From the NCBI GenBank assembly GCA_913057645.1, contig CAJXOU010000008.1, forward strand, positions 1 to 64,000: DNA of 64,000 nucleotides, in the 5' to 3' direction. Below, in pieces: positions 20,393 to 32,389 of this stretch. The position numbers were made by a program, and so were the translations under genes. The notes beneath the pieces were generated by a model. The model worked only from the letters and a program-made list of their open reading frames with translations. It had not been told where the DNA came from and did not search any database. Source of the stretch: an uncultured Rhodobiaceae bacterium (lineage in GTDB: Bacteria > Pseudomonadota > Alphaproteobacteria > Parvibaculales > Parvibaculaceae). Each line of letters starts with the position of its first letter. Position 1 is the first letter of the stretch.

Positions 20393-21526
20393 ATGACTCT
20401 GCATAGCCGAGTATGTGATATTCTGGAAATCAAATACCCGATTTTGCTGGCCGGTATGGGCGGCGCGAGCGTTCCACGGCTTGCGGCGGCGGTATCGAAT
20501 GCGGGTGGCCTCGGTGTGCTTGGCGCGGCTGCTTGTTCTCCCGATCAGCTGCGCGAATGGATTCGGGAAACGCGATCGTTGACGGACAAACCATTTGGTG
20601 TAGACACCCTGCTGCCAGCCTCCGTGCGTAGGGAAGCCTACAAGGGCAAGGCGGGTCCGTCTCCGATGGATCTGCTGCCTGAGTACCAAAAATTCGCGCA
20701 AGATTTTCTGAAGAAGGAAAACGTTCCGCCGCTGAAATCCAGGGCGCGGGAATCCGAGGAAGCTCACCGGTCGTCAAAATCGAACGCGCCGCTGTTTTCC
20801 AAGGAATTCTTCGAAGCGCAAATGGAAGTCGTTGTTGAGGAGCGGGTTCCTGTCTATGCGGCGGGTCTCGGCAATCCGGGGCCCTGGCTTGATCGGCTCC
20901 ATGCCAACGGCACCAAGGTGATGGCAGTCGTCGGCGCGGTAAAGCATGCGCTGCAGGTAGTCAATTCCGGCATCGATCTGATCGTTGCGCAAGGCCATGA
21001 CGGGGGCGGGCACAATTCACCCGTCGGAACGATGGCGCTCATTCCGCAGGTTGTCGATGCGATCGCTGGCCGCATTCCAGTGCTTGGTGCGGGCGGCATT
21101 TCCGATGGGCGCGGCATCGCGGCTGCAATGATGCTCGGCGCCGAAGGTGCCTGGATCGGTACGGCGTTTCTCGCCACCGACGAGGCGGGCATCGAGGACT
21201 TCCAGAAGGAAGCGATTGTCGAGTCGGGTGACGGTGACACACTGGTTTCTCGAACCGTCACCGGAAAGCCGGCCCGGATCATTCGCAACAAGTGGTCCGA
21301 GGCTTTTGTCGAGGCGGGTCTGGAGCCGTTGCCCATGCCCTTCCAACCCATGGTTGCGATGCCGGTGCTGGCGGCGGCGGCGGCGGTAAAGCGGAAAGAT
21401 ATCGCTCCCGGTTTCGCAGGGCAGGGCATGGGTCTCATTCACAAGGTAAGGCCGGCTGCGGAAGTCATGGCCGATCTCGTGAAAAGCGCCGAAAACTCGT
21501 TGAGCAGCGCAAACACCTATCTGTAA
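20393..21526 (+). CDS. Nitronate monooxygenase / 2-nitropropane dioxygenase-like flavoprotein
   Basis: YPILLAGMGGASVPRLAAAVSNAGGLGVLG, VAQGHDGGGHN, GAGGISDGRGIAAAMMLGAEGAWIGTAFLAT. Confidence 0.88.
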   Translation: MTLHSRVCDILEIKYPILLAGMGGASVPRLAAAVSNAGGLGVLGAAACSPDQLREWIRETRSLTDKPFGVDTLLPASVRREAYKGKAGPSPMDLLPEYQKFAQDFLKKENVPPLKSRARESEEAHRSSKSNAPLFSKEFFEAQMEVVVEERVPVYAAGLGNPGPWLDRLHANGTKVMAVVGAVKHALQVVNSGIDLIVAQGHDGGGHNSPVGTMALIPQVVDAIAGRIPVLGAGGISDGRGIAAAMMLGAEGAWIGTAFLATDEAGIEDFQKEAIVESGDGDTLVSRTVTGKPARIIRNKWSEAFVEAGLEPLPMPFQPMVAMPVLAAAAAVKRKDIAPGFAGQGMGLIHKVRPAAEVMADLVKSAENSLSSANTYL

Positions 21527-21574
21527 GCCTCGGCTGCGCGCCTTGGGGATCATTGAAGGTTCGGAGAAAACGAA

Positions 21575-22021
21575 ATGACAATTGTTGCAAAACTGCCGGA
21601 GTTCAACCAGGAAATCGCACAGGGTTTCATAAACGCAAGCAATTCAATGAAAGGGTTGCCCGAGTTTCTGGGGGTCCGCATCACGCATATCGAGCCGGGC
21701 AAGCTCACTGCCGAGATGGAAGTCTCCGACCGGCTGTTGACGCCGATCGGAAACATGCATGGTGGGGTGCTGGCTGCGATGTGCGACCATGTTCTCGGCT
21801 GCGTTTGCTATCCGCATATGCGGAAAGGACAGTGGGCGGCTACGACGGAATTCAAGCTCAATCTGCTGGCGCCGGTATCGTCGGGCAAGGTGGTAGCAGT
21901 GGCCGAATTGATCGCGATGACAAAATCGACTGCGGTGGTTCGTATAGATGTGACGAACGAGGGCCGCGCCTGTTGTGCGGCCCAAGGCACCGTTCTCATT
22001 CGCGATCCAAAGCCCGCTTAG
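21575..22021 (+). CDS. PaaI-family hot-dog thioesterase
   Basis: GNMHGGVLAAMCDHVLGC motif. Confidence 0.85.
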   Translation: MTIVAKLPEFNQEIAQGFINASNSMKGLPEFLGVRITHIEPGKLTAEMEVSDRLLTPIGNMHGGVLAAMCDHVLGCVCYPHMRKGQWAATTEFKLNLLAPVSSGKVVAVAELIAMTKSTAVVRIDVTNEGRACCAAQGTVLIRDPKPA

Positions 22022-22131
22022 GCAACGCAGCCCCCCTCCCGGCGCTGCGCGGAAGATTGCTCGGCGACCGAATATGGTTTCGATGAGGTAAATTCCGGAA
22101 CGACACCCACCGTTTCGTGGCTGGGATATGA

Positions 22132-23781
<1,650 letters not shown>

Positions 23782-23937
23782 TGGAACTGGGGCGGCCTCC
23801 CTACCGTTTTTTGGAGGGCGCGTGCGGGAACGAAAGTGTTTGACGCTGAATCGCCCACATGATTTATTATAATGAATTTGGATAGCATCCGCACGACGGG
23901 TGGATGCTGCGTAGACGACGATCTGGAGGGCAGAGAG

Positions 23938-25191
23938 ATGACGACCGACACATTGGTTGGAGATCCTGCTTCGACGGTCCCGCTTTCTCAGATGGATGTC
24001 AGCGATCCAAAGCTCTTTCAAAGCGACATGATTGGGAGTTACTTCGCCCGGCTGCGGCGGGAAGACCCCGTCCATTATTGCCCCGAGAGCGCCTACGGGC
24101 CCTACTGGTCGGTAACGAAATTCAACGACATCATGCAGGTCGAGGTGAACCACCAGACATTTTCCTCGGAGGCTAAACTTGGTGGTATCGCCCTGCAGGA
24201 CATGCAAAGCGGCGAAGCGGCGCTTGAGCTTGAGATGTTCATTGCGATGGATCCCCCCAAGCACGACGCTCAGCGCAAGGCAGTCAGTCCAGCTGTCGCC
24301 CCGTCCAATCTTGTTCTGCTGGAGCCCATCATCCGCGAGCGCGCAGGGATTATTCTCGATTCTCTTCCCATAGGCGAGGAGATCGATTGGGTTGATCGAG
24401 TTTCCATCGAGCTTACGACAATGACGCTGGCGACACTGTTCGATTTCCCTTGGGAGGAGCGGCGCAAGCTCACGCGCTGGTCAGATGTTGCGACCTCAAC
24501 ACCAGAGACGGGCGTGGTTTCTTCGTTTGAGCAGCGCCGCGAGGAACTCCTCGAATGTGCGCACTACTTCAAGGGTCTGTGGGACCAGCGGGTCAACGAA
24601 CCGCCGAAGCCCGATCTGATCTCGATGATGGTGCATTCGCCGGCGACGCGGGACATGCCGTATCTCGAATTCCTCGGAAACCTGATTCTCCTGATCGTGG
24701 GCGGTAACGACACCACGCGCAATTCCATCAGCGGCGGGGTGCTCGCTCTTAATCAGAACCCGGCCGAATATCGCAAGCTGATGGCCGATCCGGATCTCAT
24801 CCCGAAAATGATCCCCGAGATCATCCGTTGGCAGACGCCGCTGACGCATATGCGTCGGACGGCGCTCATGGACGCCGAAATCGGTGGCAAGAAGATCAGG
24901 AAGGGCGACAAAGTCGTCATGTGGTACCTCTCGGGAAACCGGGACGACGAGGTGATCGACCGTCCGAACGAGTTCATCATCAACCGTCCGAATTCCCGTC
25001 ACCATCTTTCCTTCGGTTTCGGCGTACATCGCTGTATGGGGAACCGCGTGGCGGAGCTGCAGTTGCGCATCATCTGGGAAGAAATCCTGAAGCGTTTCAG
25101 CAAGGTGGAGGTCGTCGGCGCACCCGAGAGAACGCTGTCCAACTTCATCCGAGGGTTCACCCATTTGCCGGTGAAGCTGTACGTGCATTAG
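23938..25191 (+). CDS. Cytochrome P450, CYP153-like (copy 3, more diverged)
   Basis: GGNDTTRNSISGG; HHLSFGFGVHRCMGNRVAELQLRIIWEEILKRF; start at MTTDTLVGDP. Confidence 0.92.
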   Translation: MTTDTLVGDPASTVPLSQMDVSDPKLFQSDMIGSYFARLRREDPVHYCPESAYGPYWSVTKFNDIMQVEVNHQTFSSEAKLGGIALQDMQSGEAALELEMFIAMDPPKHDAQRKAVSPAVAPSNLVLLEPIIRERAGIILDSLPIGEEIDWVDRVSIELTTMTLATLFDFPWEERRKLTRWSDVATSTPETGVVSSFEQRREELLECAHYFKGLWDQRVNEPPKPDLISMMVHSPATRDMPYLEFLGNLILLIVGGNDTTRNSISGGVLALNQNPAEYRKLMADPDLIPKMIPEIIRWQTPLTHMRRTALMDAEIGGKKIRKGDKVVMWYLSGNRDDEVIDRPNEFIINRPNSRHHLSFGFGVHRCMGNRVAELQLRIIWEEILKRFSKVEVVGAPERTLSNFIRGFTHLPVKLYVH

Positions 25192-25297
25192 AGCCGGGCC
25201 CGGTCCGGCGCATTAATTCGCGACGGAGCGGCGCTCCCGGTTCGTCGCGAAAACGCCCCAGCCGGCTTTTCACCCGGCATGATTGACAAGAGAAAAA

Positions 25298-25624
25298 ATG
25301 CCCACAATCATTTTCATCGAACCGGACGGCGTCGAATATCCGATTGCGGTCAAGAGCGGCACAACCGCGAGGGATGCCGCAGTCAACAACAGTGTGCCGG
25401 GTATTGACGGCGATTGCGGCGGCGAGTGCGCCTGCGCGACCTGCCATGTACATGTCGATGCCGCGTGGATGGCCCGGACCGGCATGGCCGAGCCGGGCGG
25501 CATGGAAGCCAACTTACTACAGTTTGCCGAGGGTTCGACGGAAAACAGCCGCCTTGCTTGTCAGATCACCATGACCGACGATCTCGACGGTCTCATGTTG
25601 AGAATACCTGACGGTCAGCACTAG
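25298..25624 (+). CDS. Adrenodoxin-type [2Fe-2S] ferredoxin
   Basis: GDCGGECACATCHVHV cluster motif and terminal RLACQI; immediately downstream of a P450. Confidence 0.92.
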   Translation: MPTIIFIEPDGVEYPIAVKSGTTARDAAVNNSVPGIDGDCGGECACATCHVHVDAAWMARTGMAEPGGMEANLLQFAEGSTENSRLACQITMTDDLDGLMLRIPDGQH

Positions 25625-25639
25625 GGTCCGAACCCTAGT
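25620..25639 (+). terminator. Stem-loop at ferredoxin stop codon
   Basis: ACTAGGGT-ccga-ACCCTAGT perfect 8-bp arms overlapping the TAG stop. Confidence 0.45.
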
Positions 25640-25853
25640 CGCAGTCGGCGCGCGGATTTCGAGGCCCCTCCCCCGATCCTCCCCTTGAAAGACGGGCGTC
25701 GACTGCCCCTTGGGTCGAGAGAGATACTCCTGACCCAAACCTTGTCTTCGTGCTGATCTCGAAAGCCGGCAGTGTTGGAATGCTGAATCAGCCAAACTCA
25801 TTCGCCTTCGAAGGCGCCGCTTTTCTCCAAGTGTTGGTTTAGCGAGCCTGTTC

Positions 25854-26582
25854 TTATTTTTTCCCGTTCTGCGACGTTCGCTTATTTCGCGAGGGTTCTG
25901 TTTTGTGTATGCCGTCTACGGACATTCCGTCGACCACGAATTTGAGCAGTACATGCATGTTTTTTTTGAAGATGCTGTGGCTGACATAGGTTCCCAGCCA
26001 GGTTTGCAACTGCTGATAATAGATGGCAAACAGACACCGCGCTGCTTCGACCGGATCGATATCGGCGTGAATTTCGCCGCGCGACTGAGCGGCTGAGACG
26101 AAATGGACAAGCTTTTCGATAATCGCTTCTGGAATGGTGAGCACGTCTTTCCGGCGCCCGGGGTTGCCGGAGAAGCTGAGTTCGCGAATTAGCGCGCGGG
26201 CAATGACAACATCGCGTCTGTGATATTCAATAAATCCGTCGAACAATGACTCCGTTTGCTCAAGCAGCGGGGCCTTCTTCCGAATTGTTCCATACACTTC
26301 CTCTATCAACTGGCTCATTTCATCCTTGAAAACAAGGATGAGGAGGTCTTCCTTTGATTTAGCATAGAGAAATAGTGTGCCAGCTCCGATGTCGGCAGCT
26401 TCCGCCACTTCCTGCGTGGTCGTTTCCGTATAACCCTTGATGTGAAACAGAGTACGGGCCGCCGCCGTGATGCGCGCGACCTTTTCCCGCTTGTTGCGCT
26501 CTCTTCGCCCTTCCGTCTGCGGACGTTCTCCCTTTGCGGATTTGGATCTGACTTGCTTGCTAGTTTTCGAGGGTGTGTCCAT
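25854..26582 (-). CDS. TetR family transcriptional regulator
   Basis: RITAAARTLFHIKGYTETTTQEVAEAADIGAGTLFLYAKSKEDLL. Confidence 0.92.
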   Translation of the reverse strand: MDTPSKTSKQVRSKSAKGERPQTEGRRERNKREKVARITAAARTLFHIKGYTETTTQEVAEAADIGAGTLFLYAKSKEDLLILVFKDEMSQLIEEVYGTIRKKAPLLEQTESLFDGFIEYHRRDVVIARALIRELSFSGNPGRRKDVLTIPEAIIEKLVHFVSAAQSRGEIHADIDPVEAARCLFAIYYQQLQTWLGTYVSHSIFKKNMHVLLKFVVDGMSVDGIHKTEPSRNKRTSQNGKK

Positions 26583-26732
26583 CGAGCGTCCTGATTATTG
26601 TGTGGTTGCGTCCAGCGGCCGCCAGGCCCCGTCTGTCAGATTATTTGGCGGCACGGCAAGTATCTCGACCATTCCTGCGCCAATTGTTGGTGAACCTCGC
26701 CGGTTGACAAGTTTGTGCAACGTGCGGAAGAT

Positions 26733-26754
26733 ATGAGTCCACTCATAAATGAGT
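26733..26754. promoter_or_regulatory. Candidate operator of divergent TetR / HpaB-like promoter
   Basis: ATGAGT-cc-ACTCAT-aa-ATGAGT: three alternating half-sites forming two overlapping palindromes between divergent genes. Confidence 0.65.
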
Positions 26755-26852
26755 ATATATAAGATATGGATGGTTGCGGGTGGATTTGTTAGCCATGCCA
26801 CTTGAGCCGGGTGTCGAGACAAGAATCAATACGAGTGTAAAGGGAGAAAGCC

Positions 26853-28334
26853 ATGCCGGCACGTACGGGCGCACAGTTTTTGGAGGGCCTCAAGCAACCT
26901 CGGGAGATTTGGGTCGGCGACCGCAAGATCAAGGGCGTCGCCGACGATCCCGCATTCGCGGGCGCGGCGCGTGGCGTCGCAGCCGTCTACGATCTCCAGT
27001 ATAAAGAGGCTGACGCCTGCCTGATGCCGGATCCGGAGACGGGCGAGAAGATCAATGTTAGCCATATGATTCCTCGATCGAGGCAGGATCTGGCGCGCCG
27101 TCGCGCGGGGCTGGAAAAAATCGCCGCCTATTCGGTCGGCCTGATGGGCCGCACGCCGGACTACATGAATGTGACCTATGCGGGCTTCGCTGGCCGCGCC
27201 GAGGAATGGGCGGTAAATGGCAACGAGGAGGGCGCGGAAAACCTCGTCAACTATCAGAAATATCTGCGCCGCAATGACATTTCGCTGACGCATACGATCG
27301 TCAATCCGACCATCGACAAGGCGCAGGGCGATGCGCCGCAACCTGGCAACGATGTGGCCCTTCGCAAGGTCGGCGAAACGGAGCACGGCATCGTCGTGCG
27401 CGGTGCGCGGATCCTCGCGACGCTCGCCCCTTTCGCCGACGAGATTGCGGTCTATCCGTCTCATCCCTTGCCACCCGATTGCGACGAGTACGCGATCTCC
27501 TTCTGCATTCCGATGTCCACCCCTGGTCTCAAATTCATCTGCCGGGATTCGTTTTCCGAAAGCAGCAATTTTTTCGATCACCCCATCTCGGGCCGGTTCG
27601 ATGAGCAGGATGCCTTCGTGATCTTCGACAATGTCGAAGTGCCCCGGAACCGTCTGCACGTCAACTGCAACACCGCCGTCTACAATTCGGTCATGATGCG
27701 CAGCTGGTGGCCGAACGTCATGCAGCAGACAACGGTCCGGGCGCTGACGAAACTCGAATTTGCCTGGGGCCTCGCCTCGCGGATGACCGAGGTGATCAAC
27801 GACGTCAAGCCGCAGACATGGGAGATGCTCGGCGAAATCTGGAGCTATGCCGAATTGACCCGCGCCTGCCTGAAAGCCGCCGAAGACGGGGCTATAGACT
27901 ATGGCAACGGCGTCTGGCTGCCGGATGCCCAACCCTTCGCCGCCCTTCGCGCGTCGATGCCGCGATGGATGGCGCGGGTCAGCGAAATCATCCAACTCAT
28001 CGGGTCGCATAACGTCTTCGCCGCCCCGAGCCGCGCTCAACTCGACGATGCCGGTCTTCGGCCGCTCATCGACCATTATCTGCGCGGCGCTGGCGATGTG
28101 GGTGCCGAGCAGCGCGCGCGCGTCTTCCGGCTCGCATGGGATTTCGTCGGCACGGGCCTTGCTGGCCGGAACCTCCAGTACGAGCGCTTCTATCTCGGAT
28201 CTTCGGTCCGTAACTATCAGATGGCCCATCTGTTCGGTGACCGCACCCGCGCCAACGAGTTGGTCGATCGCTTTCTGACCGAGGACATTGGCGCGATGAA
28301 AAAAGCGGACCGCCATGTCGCGGAGGCGGTGTGA
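26853..28334 (+). CDS. 4-hydroxyphenylacetate 3-hydroxylase (HpaB) family flavin monooxygenase
   Basis: RTGAQFLEGLKQPREIWVGDRKI, RRAGLEKIAAYSVGLMGRTPDYMN typical HpaB N-terminus. Confidence 0.9.
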   Translation: MPARTGAQFLEGLKQPREIWVGDRKIKGVADDPAFAGAARGVAAVYDLQYKEADACLMPDPETGEKINVSHMIPRSRQDLARRRAGLEKIAAYSVGLMGRTPDYMNVTYAGFAGRAEEWAVNGNEEGAENLVNYQKYLRRNDISLTHTIVNPTIDKAQGDAPQPGNDVALRKVGETEHGIVVRGARILATLAPFADEIAVYPSHPLPPDCDEYAISFCIPMSTPGLKFICRDSFSESSNFFDHPISGRFDEQDAFVIFDNVEVPRNRLHVNCNTAVYNSVMMRSWWPNVMQQTTVRALTKLEFAWGLASRMTEVINDVKPQTWEMLGEIWSYAELTRACLKAAEDGAIDYGNGVWLPDAQPFAALRASMPRWMARVSEIIQLIGSHNVFAAPSRAQLDDAGLRPLIDHYLRGAGDVGAEQRARVFRLAWDFVGTGLAGRNLQYERFYLGSSVRNYQMAHLFGDRTRANELVDRFLTEDIGAMKKADRHVAEAV

Positions 28335-29791
28335 TGGCCGGTACCGTGAAAGTTGCGGGCGTCGAGGTCTCGGCCGATCACTGGATCGGCGGTAAGCGTG
28401 TCGCCTCGAAGCAGAAATTTGCCAACTTCTCGCCCATCGACGGCTCGCATCTCGGCGACCTGTCGGCGGGCGGCAAGGCGGAGGCGGACGCGGCCGTCGC
28501 GGCGGCGCGCAAGGCCTTTCCGGCCTGGGCGGCACTTGGGCCCAAGGGCAGGCTGCCGATCCTGAAAAAATTCGCCGAAGGCATCAGGGCGCGGGTCAAC
28601 GAACTTGCCGCTGTCGAGACCATGGACAATGGCTCGCTTCTGATGGGCAATGTCCATCGCGTCGTGCCGCGCGCGGCGCAGAACATCGAGTTCTTCGCCG
28701 ACTGGGCGATGACGCTCGATGGCCATTCGATCGATTCGCCCGAAGTCGTGAACCATGTGAAATACGACCCGGCGGGTGTCGCCGTCCTGATCACGCCGTG
28801 GAACGCGCCCTTGATGCTGACCACCTGGAAGGTCGGTCCGGCGCTTGCCGCCGGCAACACCATTGTCGTCAAGCCGCCGGAATGGGCGCCGCTCACCTGT
28901 TCGCTCATGGCCGACATCGCACATCAGGCCGGTCTGCCGGCGGGTGTGCTCAACGTCGTTCAGGGGATCGGCGAGGAGGCGGGCGATGCGCTCGTGAACC
29001 ACCCCGACGTCGACCGCATCAGCTTCACCGGTTCGACCGACACGGCGAAGATCATCGGGCAGGCGGCGGCGCGTTCGATCACGCCCATGAGCGCCGAGCT
29101 TGGCGGCAAATCGCCCTTCATCGTCTGTGCCGATGCCGATCTCGATGCGGCCGCGCAAACGGTCGCCGGGCAATACATGAATGCAGGTCAGGTCTGCCTC
29201 GCAGGCACCCGCATCATGGTCGAAAAGAAGATCGAGGAAGAGTTCCTGGAAAAAGTGCGTGGCGCCGCAAGCCACATGATCGTCGGCGACCCGCGCGACA
29301 AGGATACGCGCGTCGGACCGCTCATTCACAAGGAGCACTTCGCGCGCGTGGCCGGTTTCGTCGAACGGGCAAAGGCGGATGGCGCCGTGCCGCTCTGGGG
29401 CGGCAACCGCGCGAATTTCGGCGAACTCTATTTCGAGCCGACGCTCTTCGCGAACATCACGCCGGAGCTCGAGATCGCTCAGCGCGAGGTCTTCGGCCCG
29501 GTCCTCACCTGGCAGAACTTCTCCTCCGACGACGAGGTGATCGAGCTTGCCAACAACACGCGGTACGGTCTCGCGGGCACCTTGTTCAGCCGCAACGAAA
29601 AGCGCGCGATGGACATCGCCTCGCGCGTCACGGCCGGCACGCTCTGGGTCAATTGCTTCTTCGTCCGCGATCTGGCGGCGCCTTTCGGCGGCGCGAAGGA
29701 CTCCGGCATCGGCCGCGAGGGCGGCACCTGGAGCTTCGATTTCTACACTGACATAAAAAACATTTCGGTCCGCAAGGGATCGTTCGCCTGA
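28334..29791 (+). CDS. Aldehyde dehydrogenase (HpaE / hydroxymuconic semialdehyde dehydrogenase-like)
   Basis: ITPWNAPLML, ELGGKSPFIV, NAGQVCLAGTRI, APFGGAKDSGIGREGG. Confidence 0.92.
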   Translation: MAGTVKVAGVEVSADHWIGGKRVASKQKFANFSPIDGSHLGDLSAGGKAEADAAVAAARKAFPAWAALGPKGRLPILKKFAEGIRARVNELAAVETMDNGSLLMGNVHRVVPRAAQNIEFFADWAMTLDGHSIDSPEVVNHVKYDPAGVAVLITPWNAPLMLTTWKVGPALAAGNTIVVKPPEWAPLTCSLMADIAHQAGLPAGVLNVVQGIGEEAGDALVNHPDVDRISFTGSTDTAKIIGQAAARSITPMSAELGGKSPFIVCADADLDAAAQTVAGQYMNAGQVCLAGTRIMVEKKIEEEFLEKVRGAASHMIVGDPRDKDTRVGPLIHKEHFARVAGFVERAKADGAVPLWGGNRANFGELYFEPTLFANITPELEIAQREVFGPVLTWQNFSSDDEVIELANNTRYGLAGTLFSRNEKRAMDIASRVTAGTLWVNCFFVRDLAAPFGGAKDSGIGREGGTWSFDFYTDIKNISVRKGSFA

Positions 29792-29803
29792 GGGGAGGCA
29801 CAC

Positions 29804-30706
29804 ATGGTTCAGGTCACGGAACTCGGCTATATGGGGCTCGGCGTAAAGAGCCTCAATGACTGGAAGGACTACGCAACGAAGATCCTCGGCCTCGAAGTGG
29901 CGGATGAGGGCGAGGCGGGCCGCTGCTATCTGCGGATGGATTACTGGCATCACCGCATTATCCTCGAAGAGGACGGAACGGACGATCTGAATTTCCTCGG
30001 CTTCCGCGTCGCCGGTGTCGAGGAATTCCGCGAGATGCACAGGAAGCTCGTCAACGCCGGTATCGACGTGCGGATCGGCACGTATGAAGAAGCGGCGGAT
30101 CGCCGCGTCCTCGAAGTGATGAAGCTCAAGGACGCAAGCGGCTTTCCGATCGAGATTTTCCACGGGCCGCAGGTGCAGTCCGACAAGCCCTTTCACCCCG
30201 GGCGTCGCATGCATGGCCGCTTCAAGACCGGTGAGGGTGGGCTCGGCCACCTGATCCAGAAGGAAACGGTCGGCTTCGAGAAAACCTACGAATTCTACAA
30301 ACTGCTCGGCATGCGCGGCAGCATCGAATACCGGATTCCCTTCCCCGGCCTCGACAAGCCGTTCGACCTGATGTTCATGCATTGCAACGCGCGCGATCAC
30401 ACGGTGGCTTTCGGTCCGCCCGGCGAGAAGCGCATCAACCACCTGATGATCGAGGTGGAGAGTTTCGACGATGTCGGCCTCACCTATGAGATCGTCCGCG
30501 AGGCGGGCATCCCCATCACCATGACGCCGGGCCGCCACGCGAACGACCACATGTACTCCTTCTACTTCCTCAACCCGTCCGGCTGGATGTGCGAAGTGGG
30601 CTGGGGCGCGCGCGAAGCGACGCATCAATCGGAATATTACCAGCGCGACACCTACGGCCACGAACAGAACCAGGAGGTGATGAAGGGAGGCTTGATGGAG
30701 GTCTGA
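29804..30706 (+). CDS. Type I extradiol dioxygenase (catechol 2,3-dioxygenase-like, VOC fold)
   Basis: GGLGHLIQKE metal-ligand region, PGRHANDHMYSFYFLNPSGWMCEVGWG. Confidence 0.9.
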   Translation: MVQVTELGYMGLGVKSLNDWKDYATKILGLEVADEGEAGRCYLRMDYWHHRIILEEDGTDDLNFLGFRVAGVEEFREMHRKLVNAGIDVRIGTYEEAADRRVLEVMKLKDASGFPIEIFHGPQVQSDKPFHPGRRMHGRFKTGEGGLGHLIQKETVGFEKTYEFYKLLGMRGSIEYRIPFPGLDKPFDLMFMHCNARDHTVAFGPPGEKRINHLMIEVESFDDVGLTYEIVREAGIPITMTPGRHANDHMYSFYFLNPSGWMCEVGWGAREATHQSEYYQRDTYGHEQNQEVMKGGLMEV

Positions 30707-30761
30707 CCGGACCCCGCGAGCCCTCGAACGTCATCTTGAAAAGAACACCAGGGAGAGAGAC

Positions 30762-31595
30762 ATGTCGGTATTGACCGGGCCGCGCGAGGAATGGCGGCGT
30801 ATTCTGCATCAGGGGACGCCGGTCTGGGTGAAGCCGGAAGACGGCGGCAAGCTGCGGCTTGGCGACGGAAGGCTGGTCGATGAGGCAAGCGCCACCTATT
30901 TGCCGCCCTGCGATCCGACCAAGATCATCTGTATCCATCTGAATTACGATTCCCGCCGCGTCGAGTTCAAGGCGCCGCCGCTCGTCACGCCGACCTATTT
31001 CCAGAAGCCGTTGACGACGCTCAATGCGCATCGCGGCTTCCTCAACCGGCCCGCCGATTGCCAGTACCTCAATTATGAAGGTGAGATCGCGGCCATCGTC
31101 GGCAAGCCGATGCGCAATGTCGCGCCGGCCGATGTCTGGGATCATCTGGCGGGCTTCGCGCCGGCCAACGATGTCGGTGCGCAGGACTTCCGCGACACGG
31201 ATGCCGGTTCCATGTTGCGCGTCAAGGGGCAGGACGGGTTCTGCCCCGTCGGCCCCGGCATCGTGCGCGGCGTCGATATCCGGAAAGAGCGCGTGCGCAC
31301 TTATATCAACGGCAAGGTCGTTCAGGACGGTCCGGTGAGCGAGATGACCTTTCCGATCGACTACATCTTCGCCGATCTCTCGCGTCACATCACTTTCCTG
31401 CCGGGCGACATCGTGCTCACCGGCACGCCCGCCAATTCACGGCCGATGAACCCCGGCGATGTCGTCGAAGTGGAAGTGACGGGCATCGGACGCATCTCGA
31501 ACACCGTTCAGGAAGTGCCGGCACCCACGCATGATGTCGGTCACCAGCCGACCGACACCGACGCGGTGCGCCGCGTCGCGCTCGGCCAGTTCTGA
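30762..31595 (+). CDS. Fumarylacetoacetate hydrolase family protein (HpaG-like)
   Basis: [52 protein letters not shown]. Confidence 0.9.
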
Positions 31596-31600
31596 GGGAT

Positions 31601-32389
31601 ATGAAAATGGCGGAAGCCGTGTCTCTGAAATCGCGTTGGGCGGCTGGAGAGGTGACATTCGGCGCCTGGTGCATGATGCCCGGCGCGCTCGGAGTCGAGG
31701 CCGTTTCGTCGCTTGGCTTCGACTGGATACTCGTCGATATGCAGCATGGCTGCATGGACTACGGACAGGCGCTTGATATGATCCGCGCCGCCGACATTCG
31801 CGGACTTCCAGCAATTGTACGCGTGCCCTGGAACGAGCCGGGAATCGTCGGCCGCGTTCTGGACGCGGGTGCCCTTGGCGTCGTCGCTCCGATGATTCAG
31901 ACGGCCGACGATGCGAGGAGTTTGGTTGACTCCTGCCGCTATCCGCCGGTGGGGCGCCGCAGCTTCGGGCCTGTGCGTGTCGGAACGCGCGACGGCGCGG
32001 GGTATGCCTTCACGGCCAATGACCGTGTTGCCGTCGTTCCGATGATTGAGACGCGCTCCGCGCTCGATCAGGTCGATGAAATCGTCGGCTTGCCGGGGGT
32101 CGATGCGGCCCTGGTGGGGCCGTTCGACCTTTCGGTCGCGCTTGGTCTGCCGCCGGGAGACAATGACGGAAAGCCTGCTTTCGACGATGCCATAAAGACT
32201 GTTGTCGCTGCCTGCCGGCGGCACGGCAAGGCGGTAGCCGTCCTGTCGAACGCGATCGTCGCGCCGCTGCGCGTCGCGCAGGGGTTTCAAATGATCTCGG
32301 TTACGACGGACATCGCGGCGCTCTCTTCGGCGAGCATGGCGAGTCTCACGGCTGTGAAAGAAAAAACTGGAACAAAAAATGCTGGATAG
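31601..32389 (+). CDS. HpcH/HpaI aldolase/citrate lyase family protein
   Basis: [52 protein letters not shown]. Confidence 0.92.

Noticed and set aside
26826-28535. 569-aa minus-strand ORF
   Set aside because: Antisense to the HpaB-like gene; no recognisable domain.
28217-30661. 814-aa minus-strand ORF
   Set aside because: Lies antisense to clear aldehyde dehydrogenase and extradiol dioxygenase genes; composition (His/Arg/Asp-rich, no motifs) is typical of GC-rich shadow ORFs.
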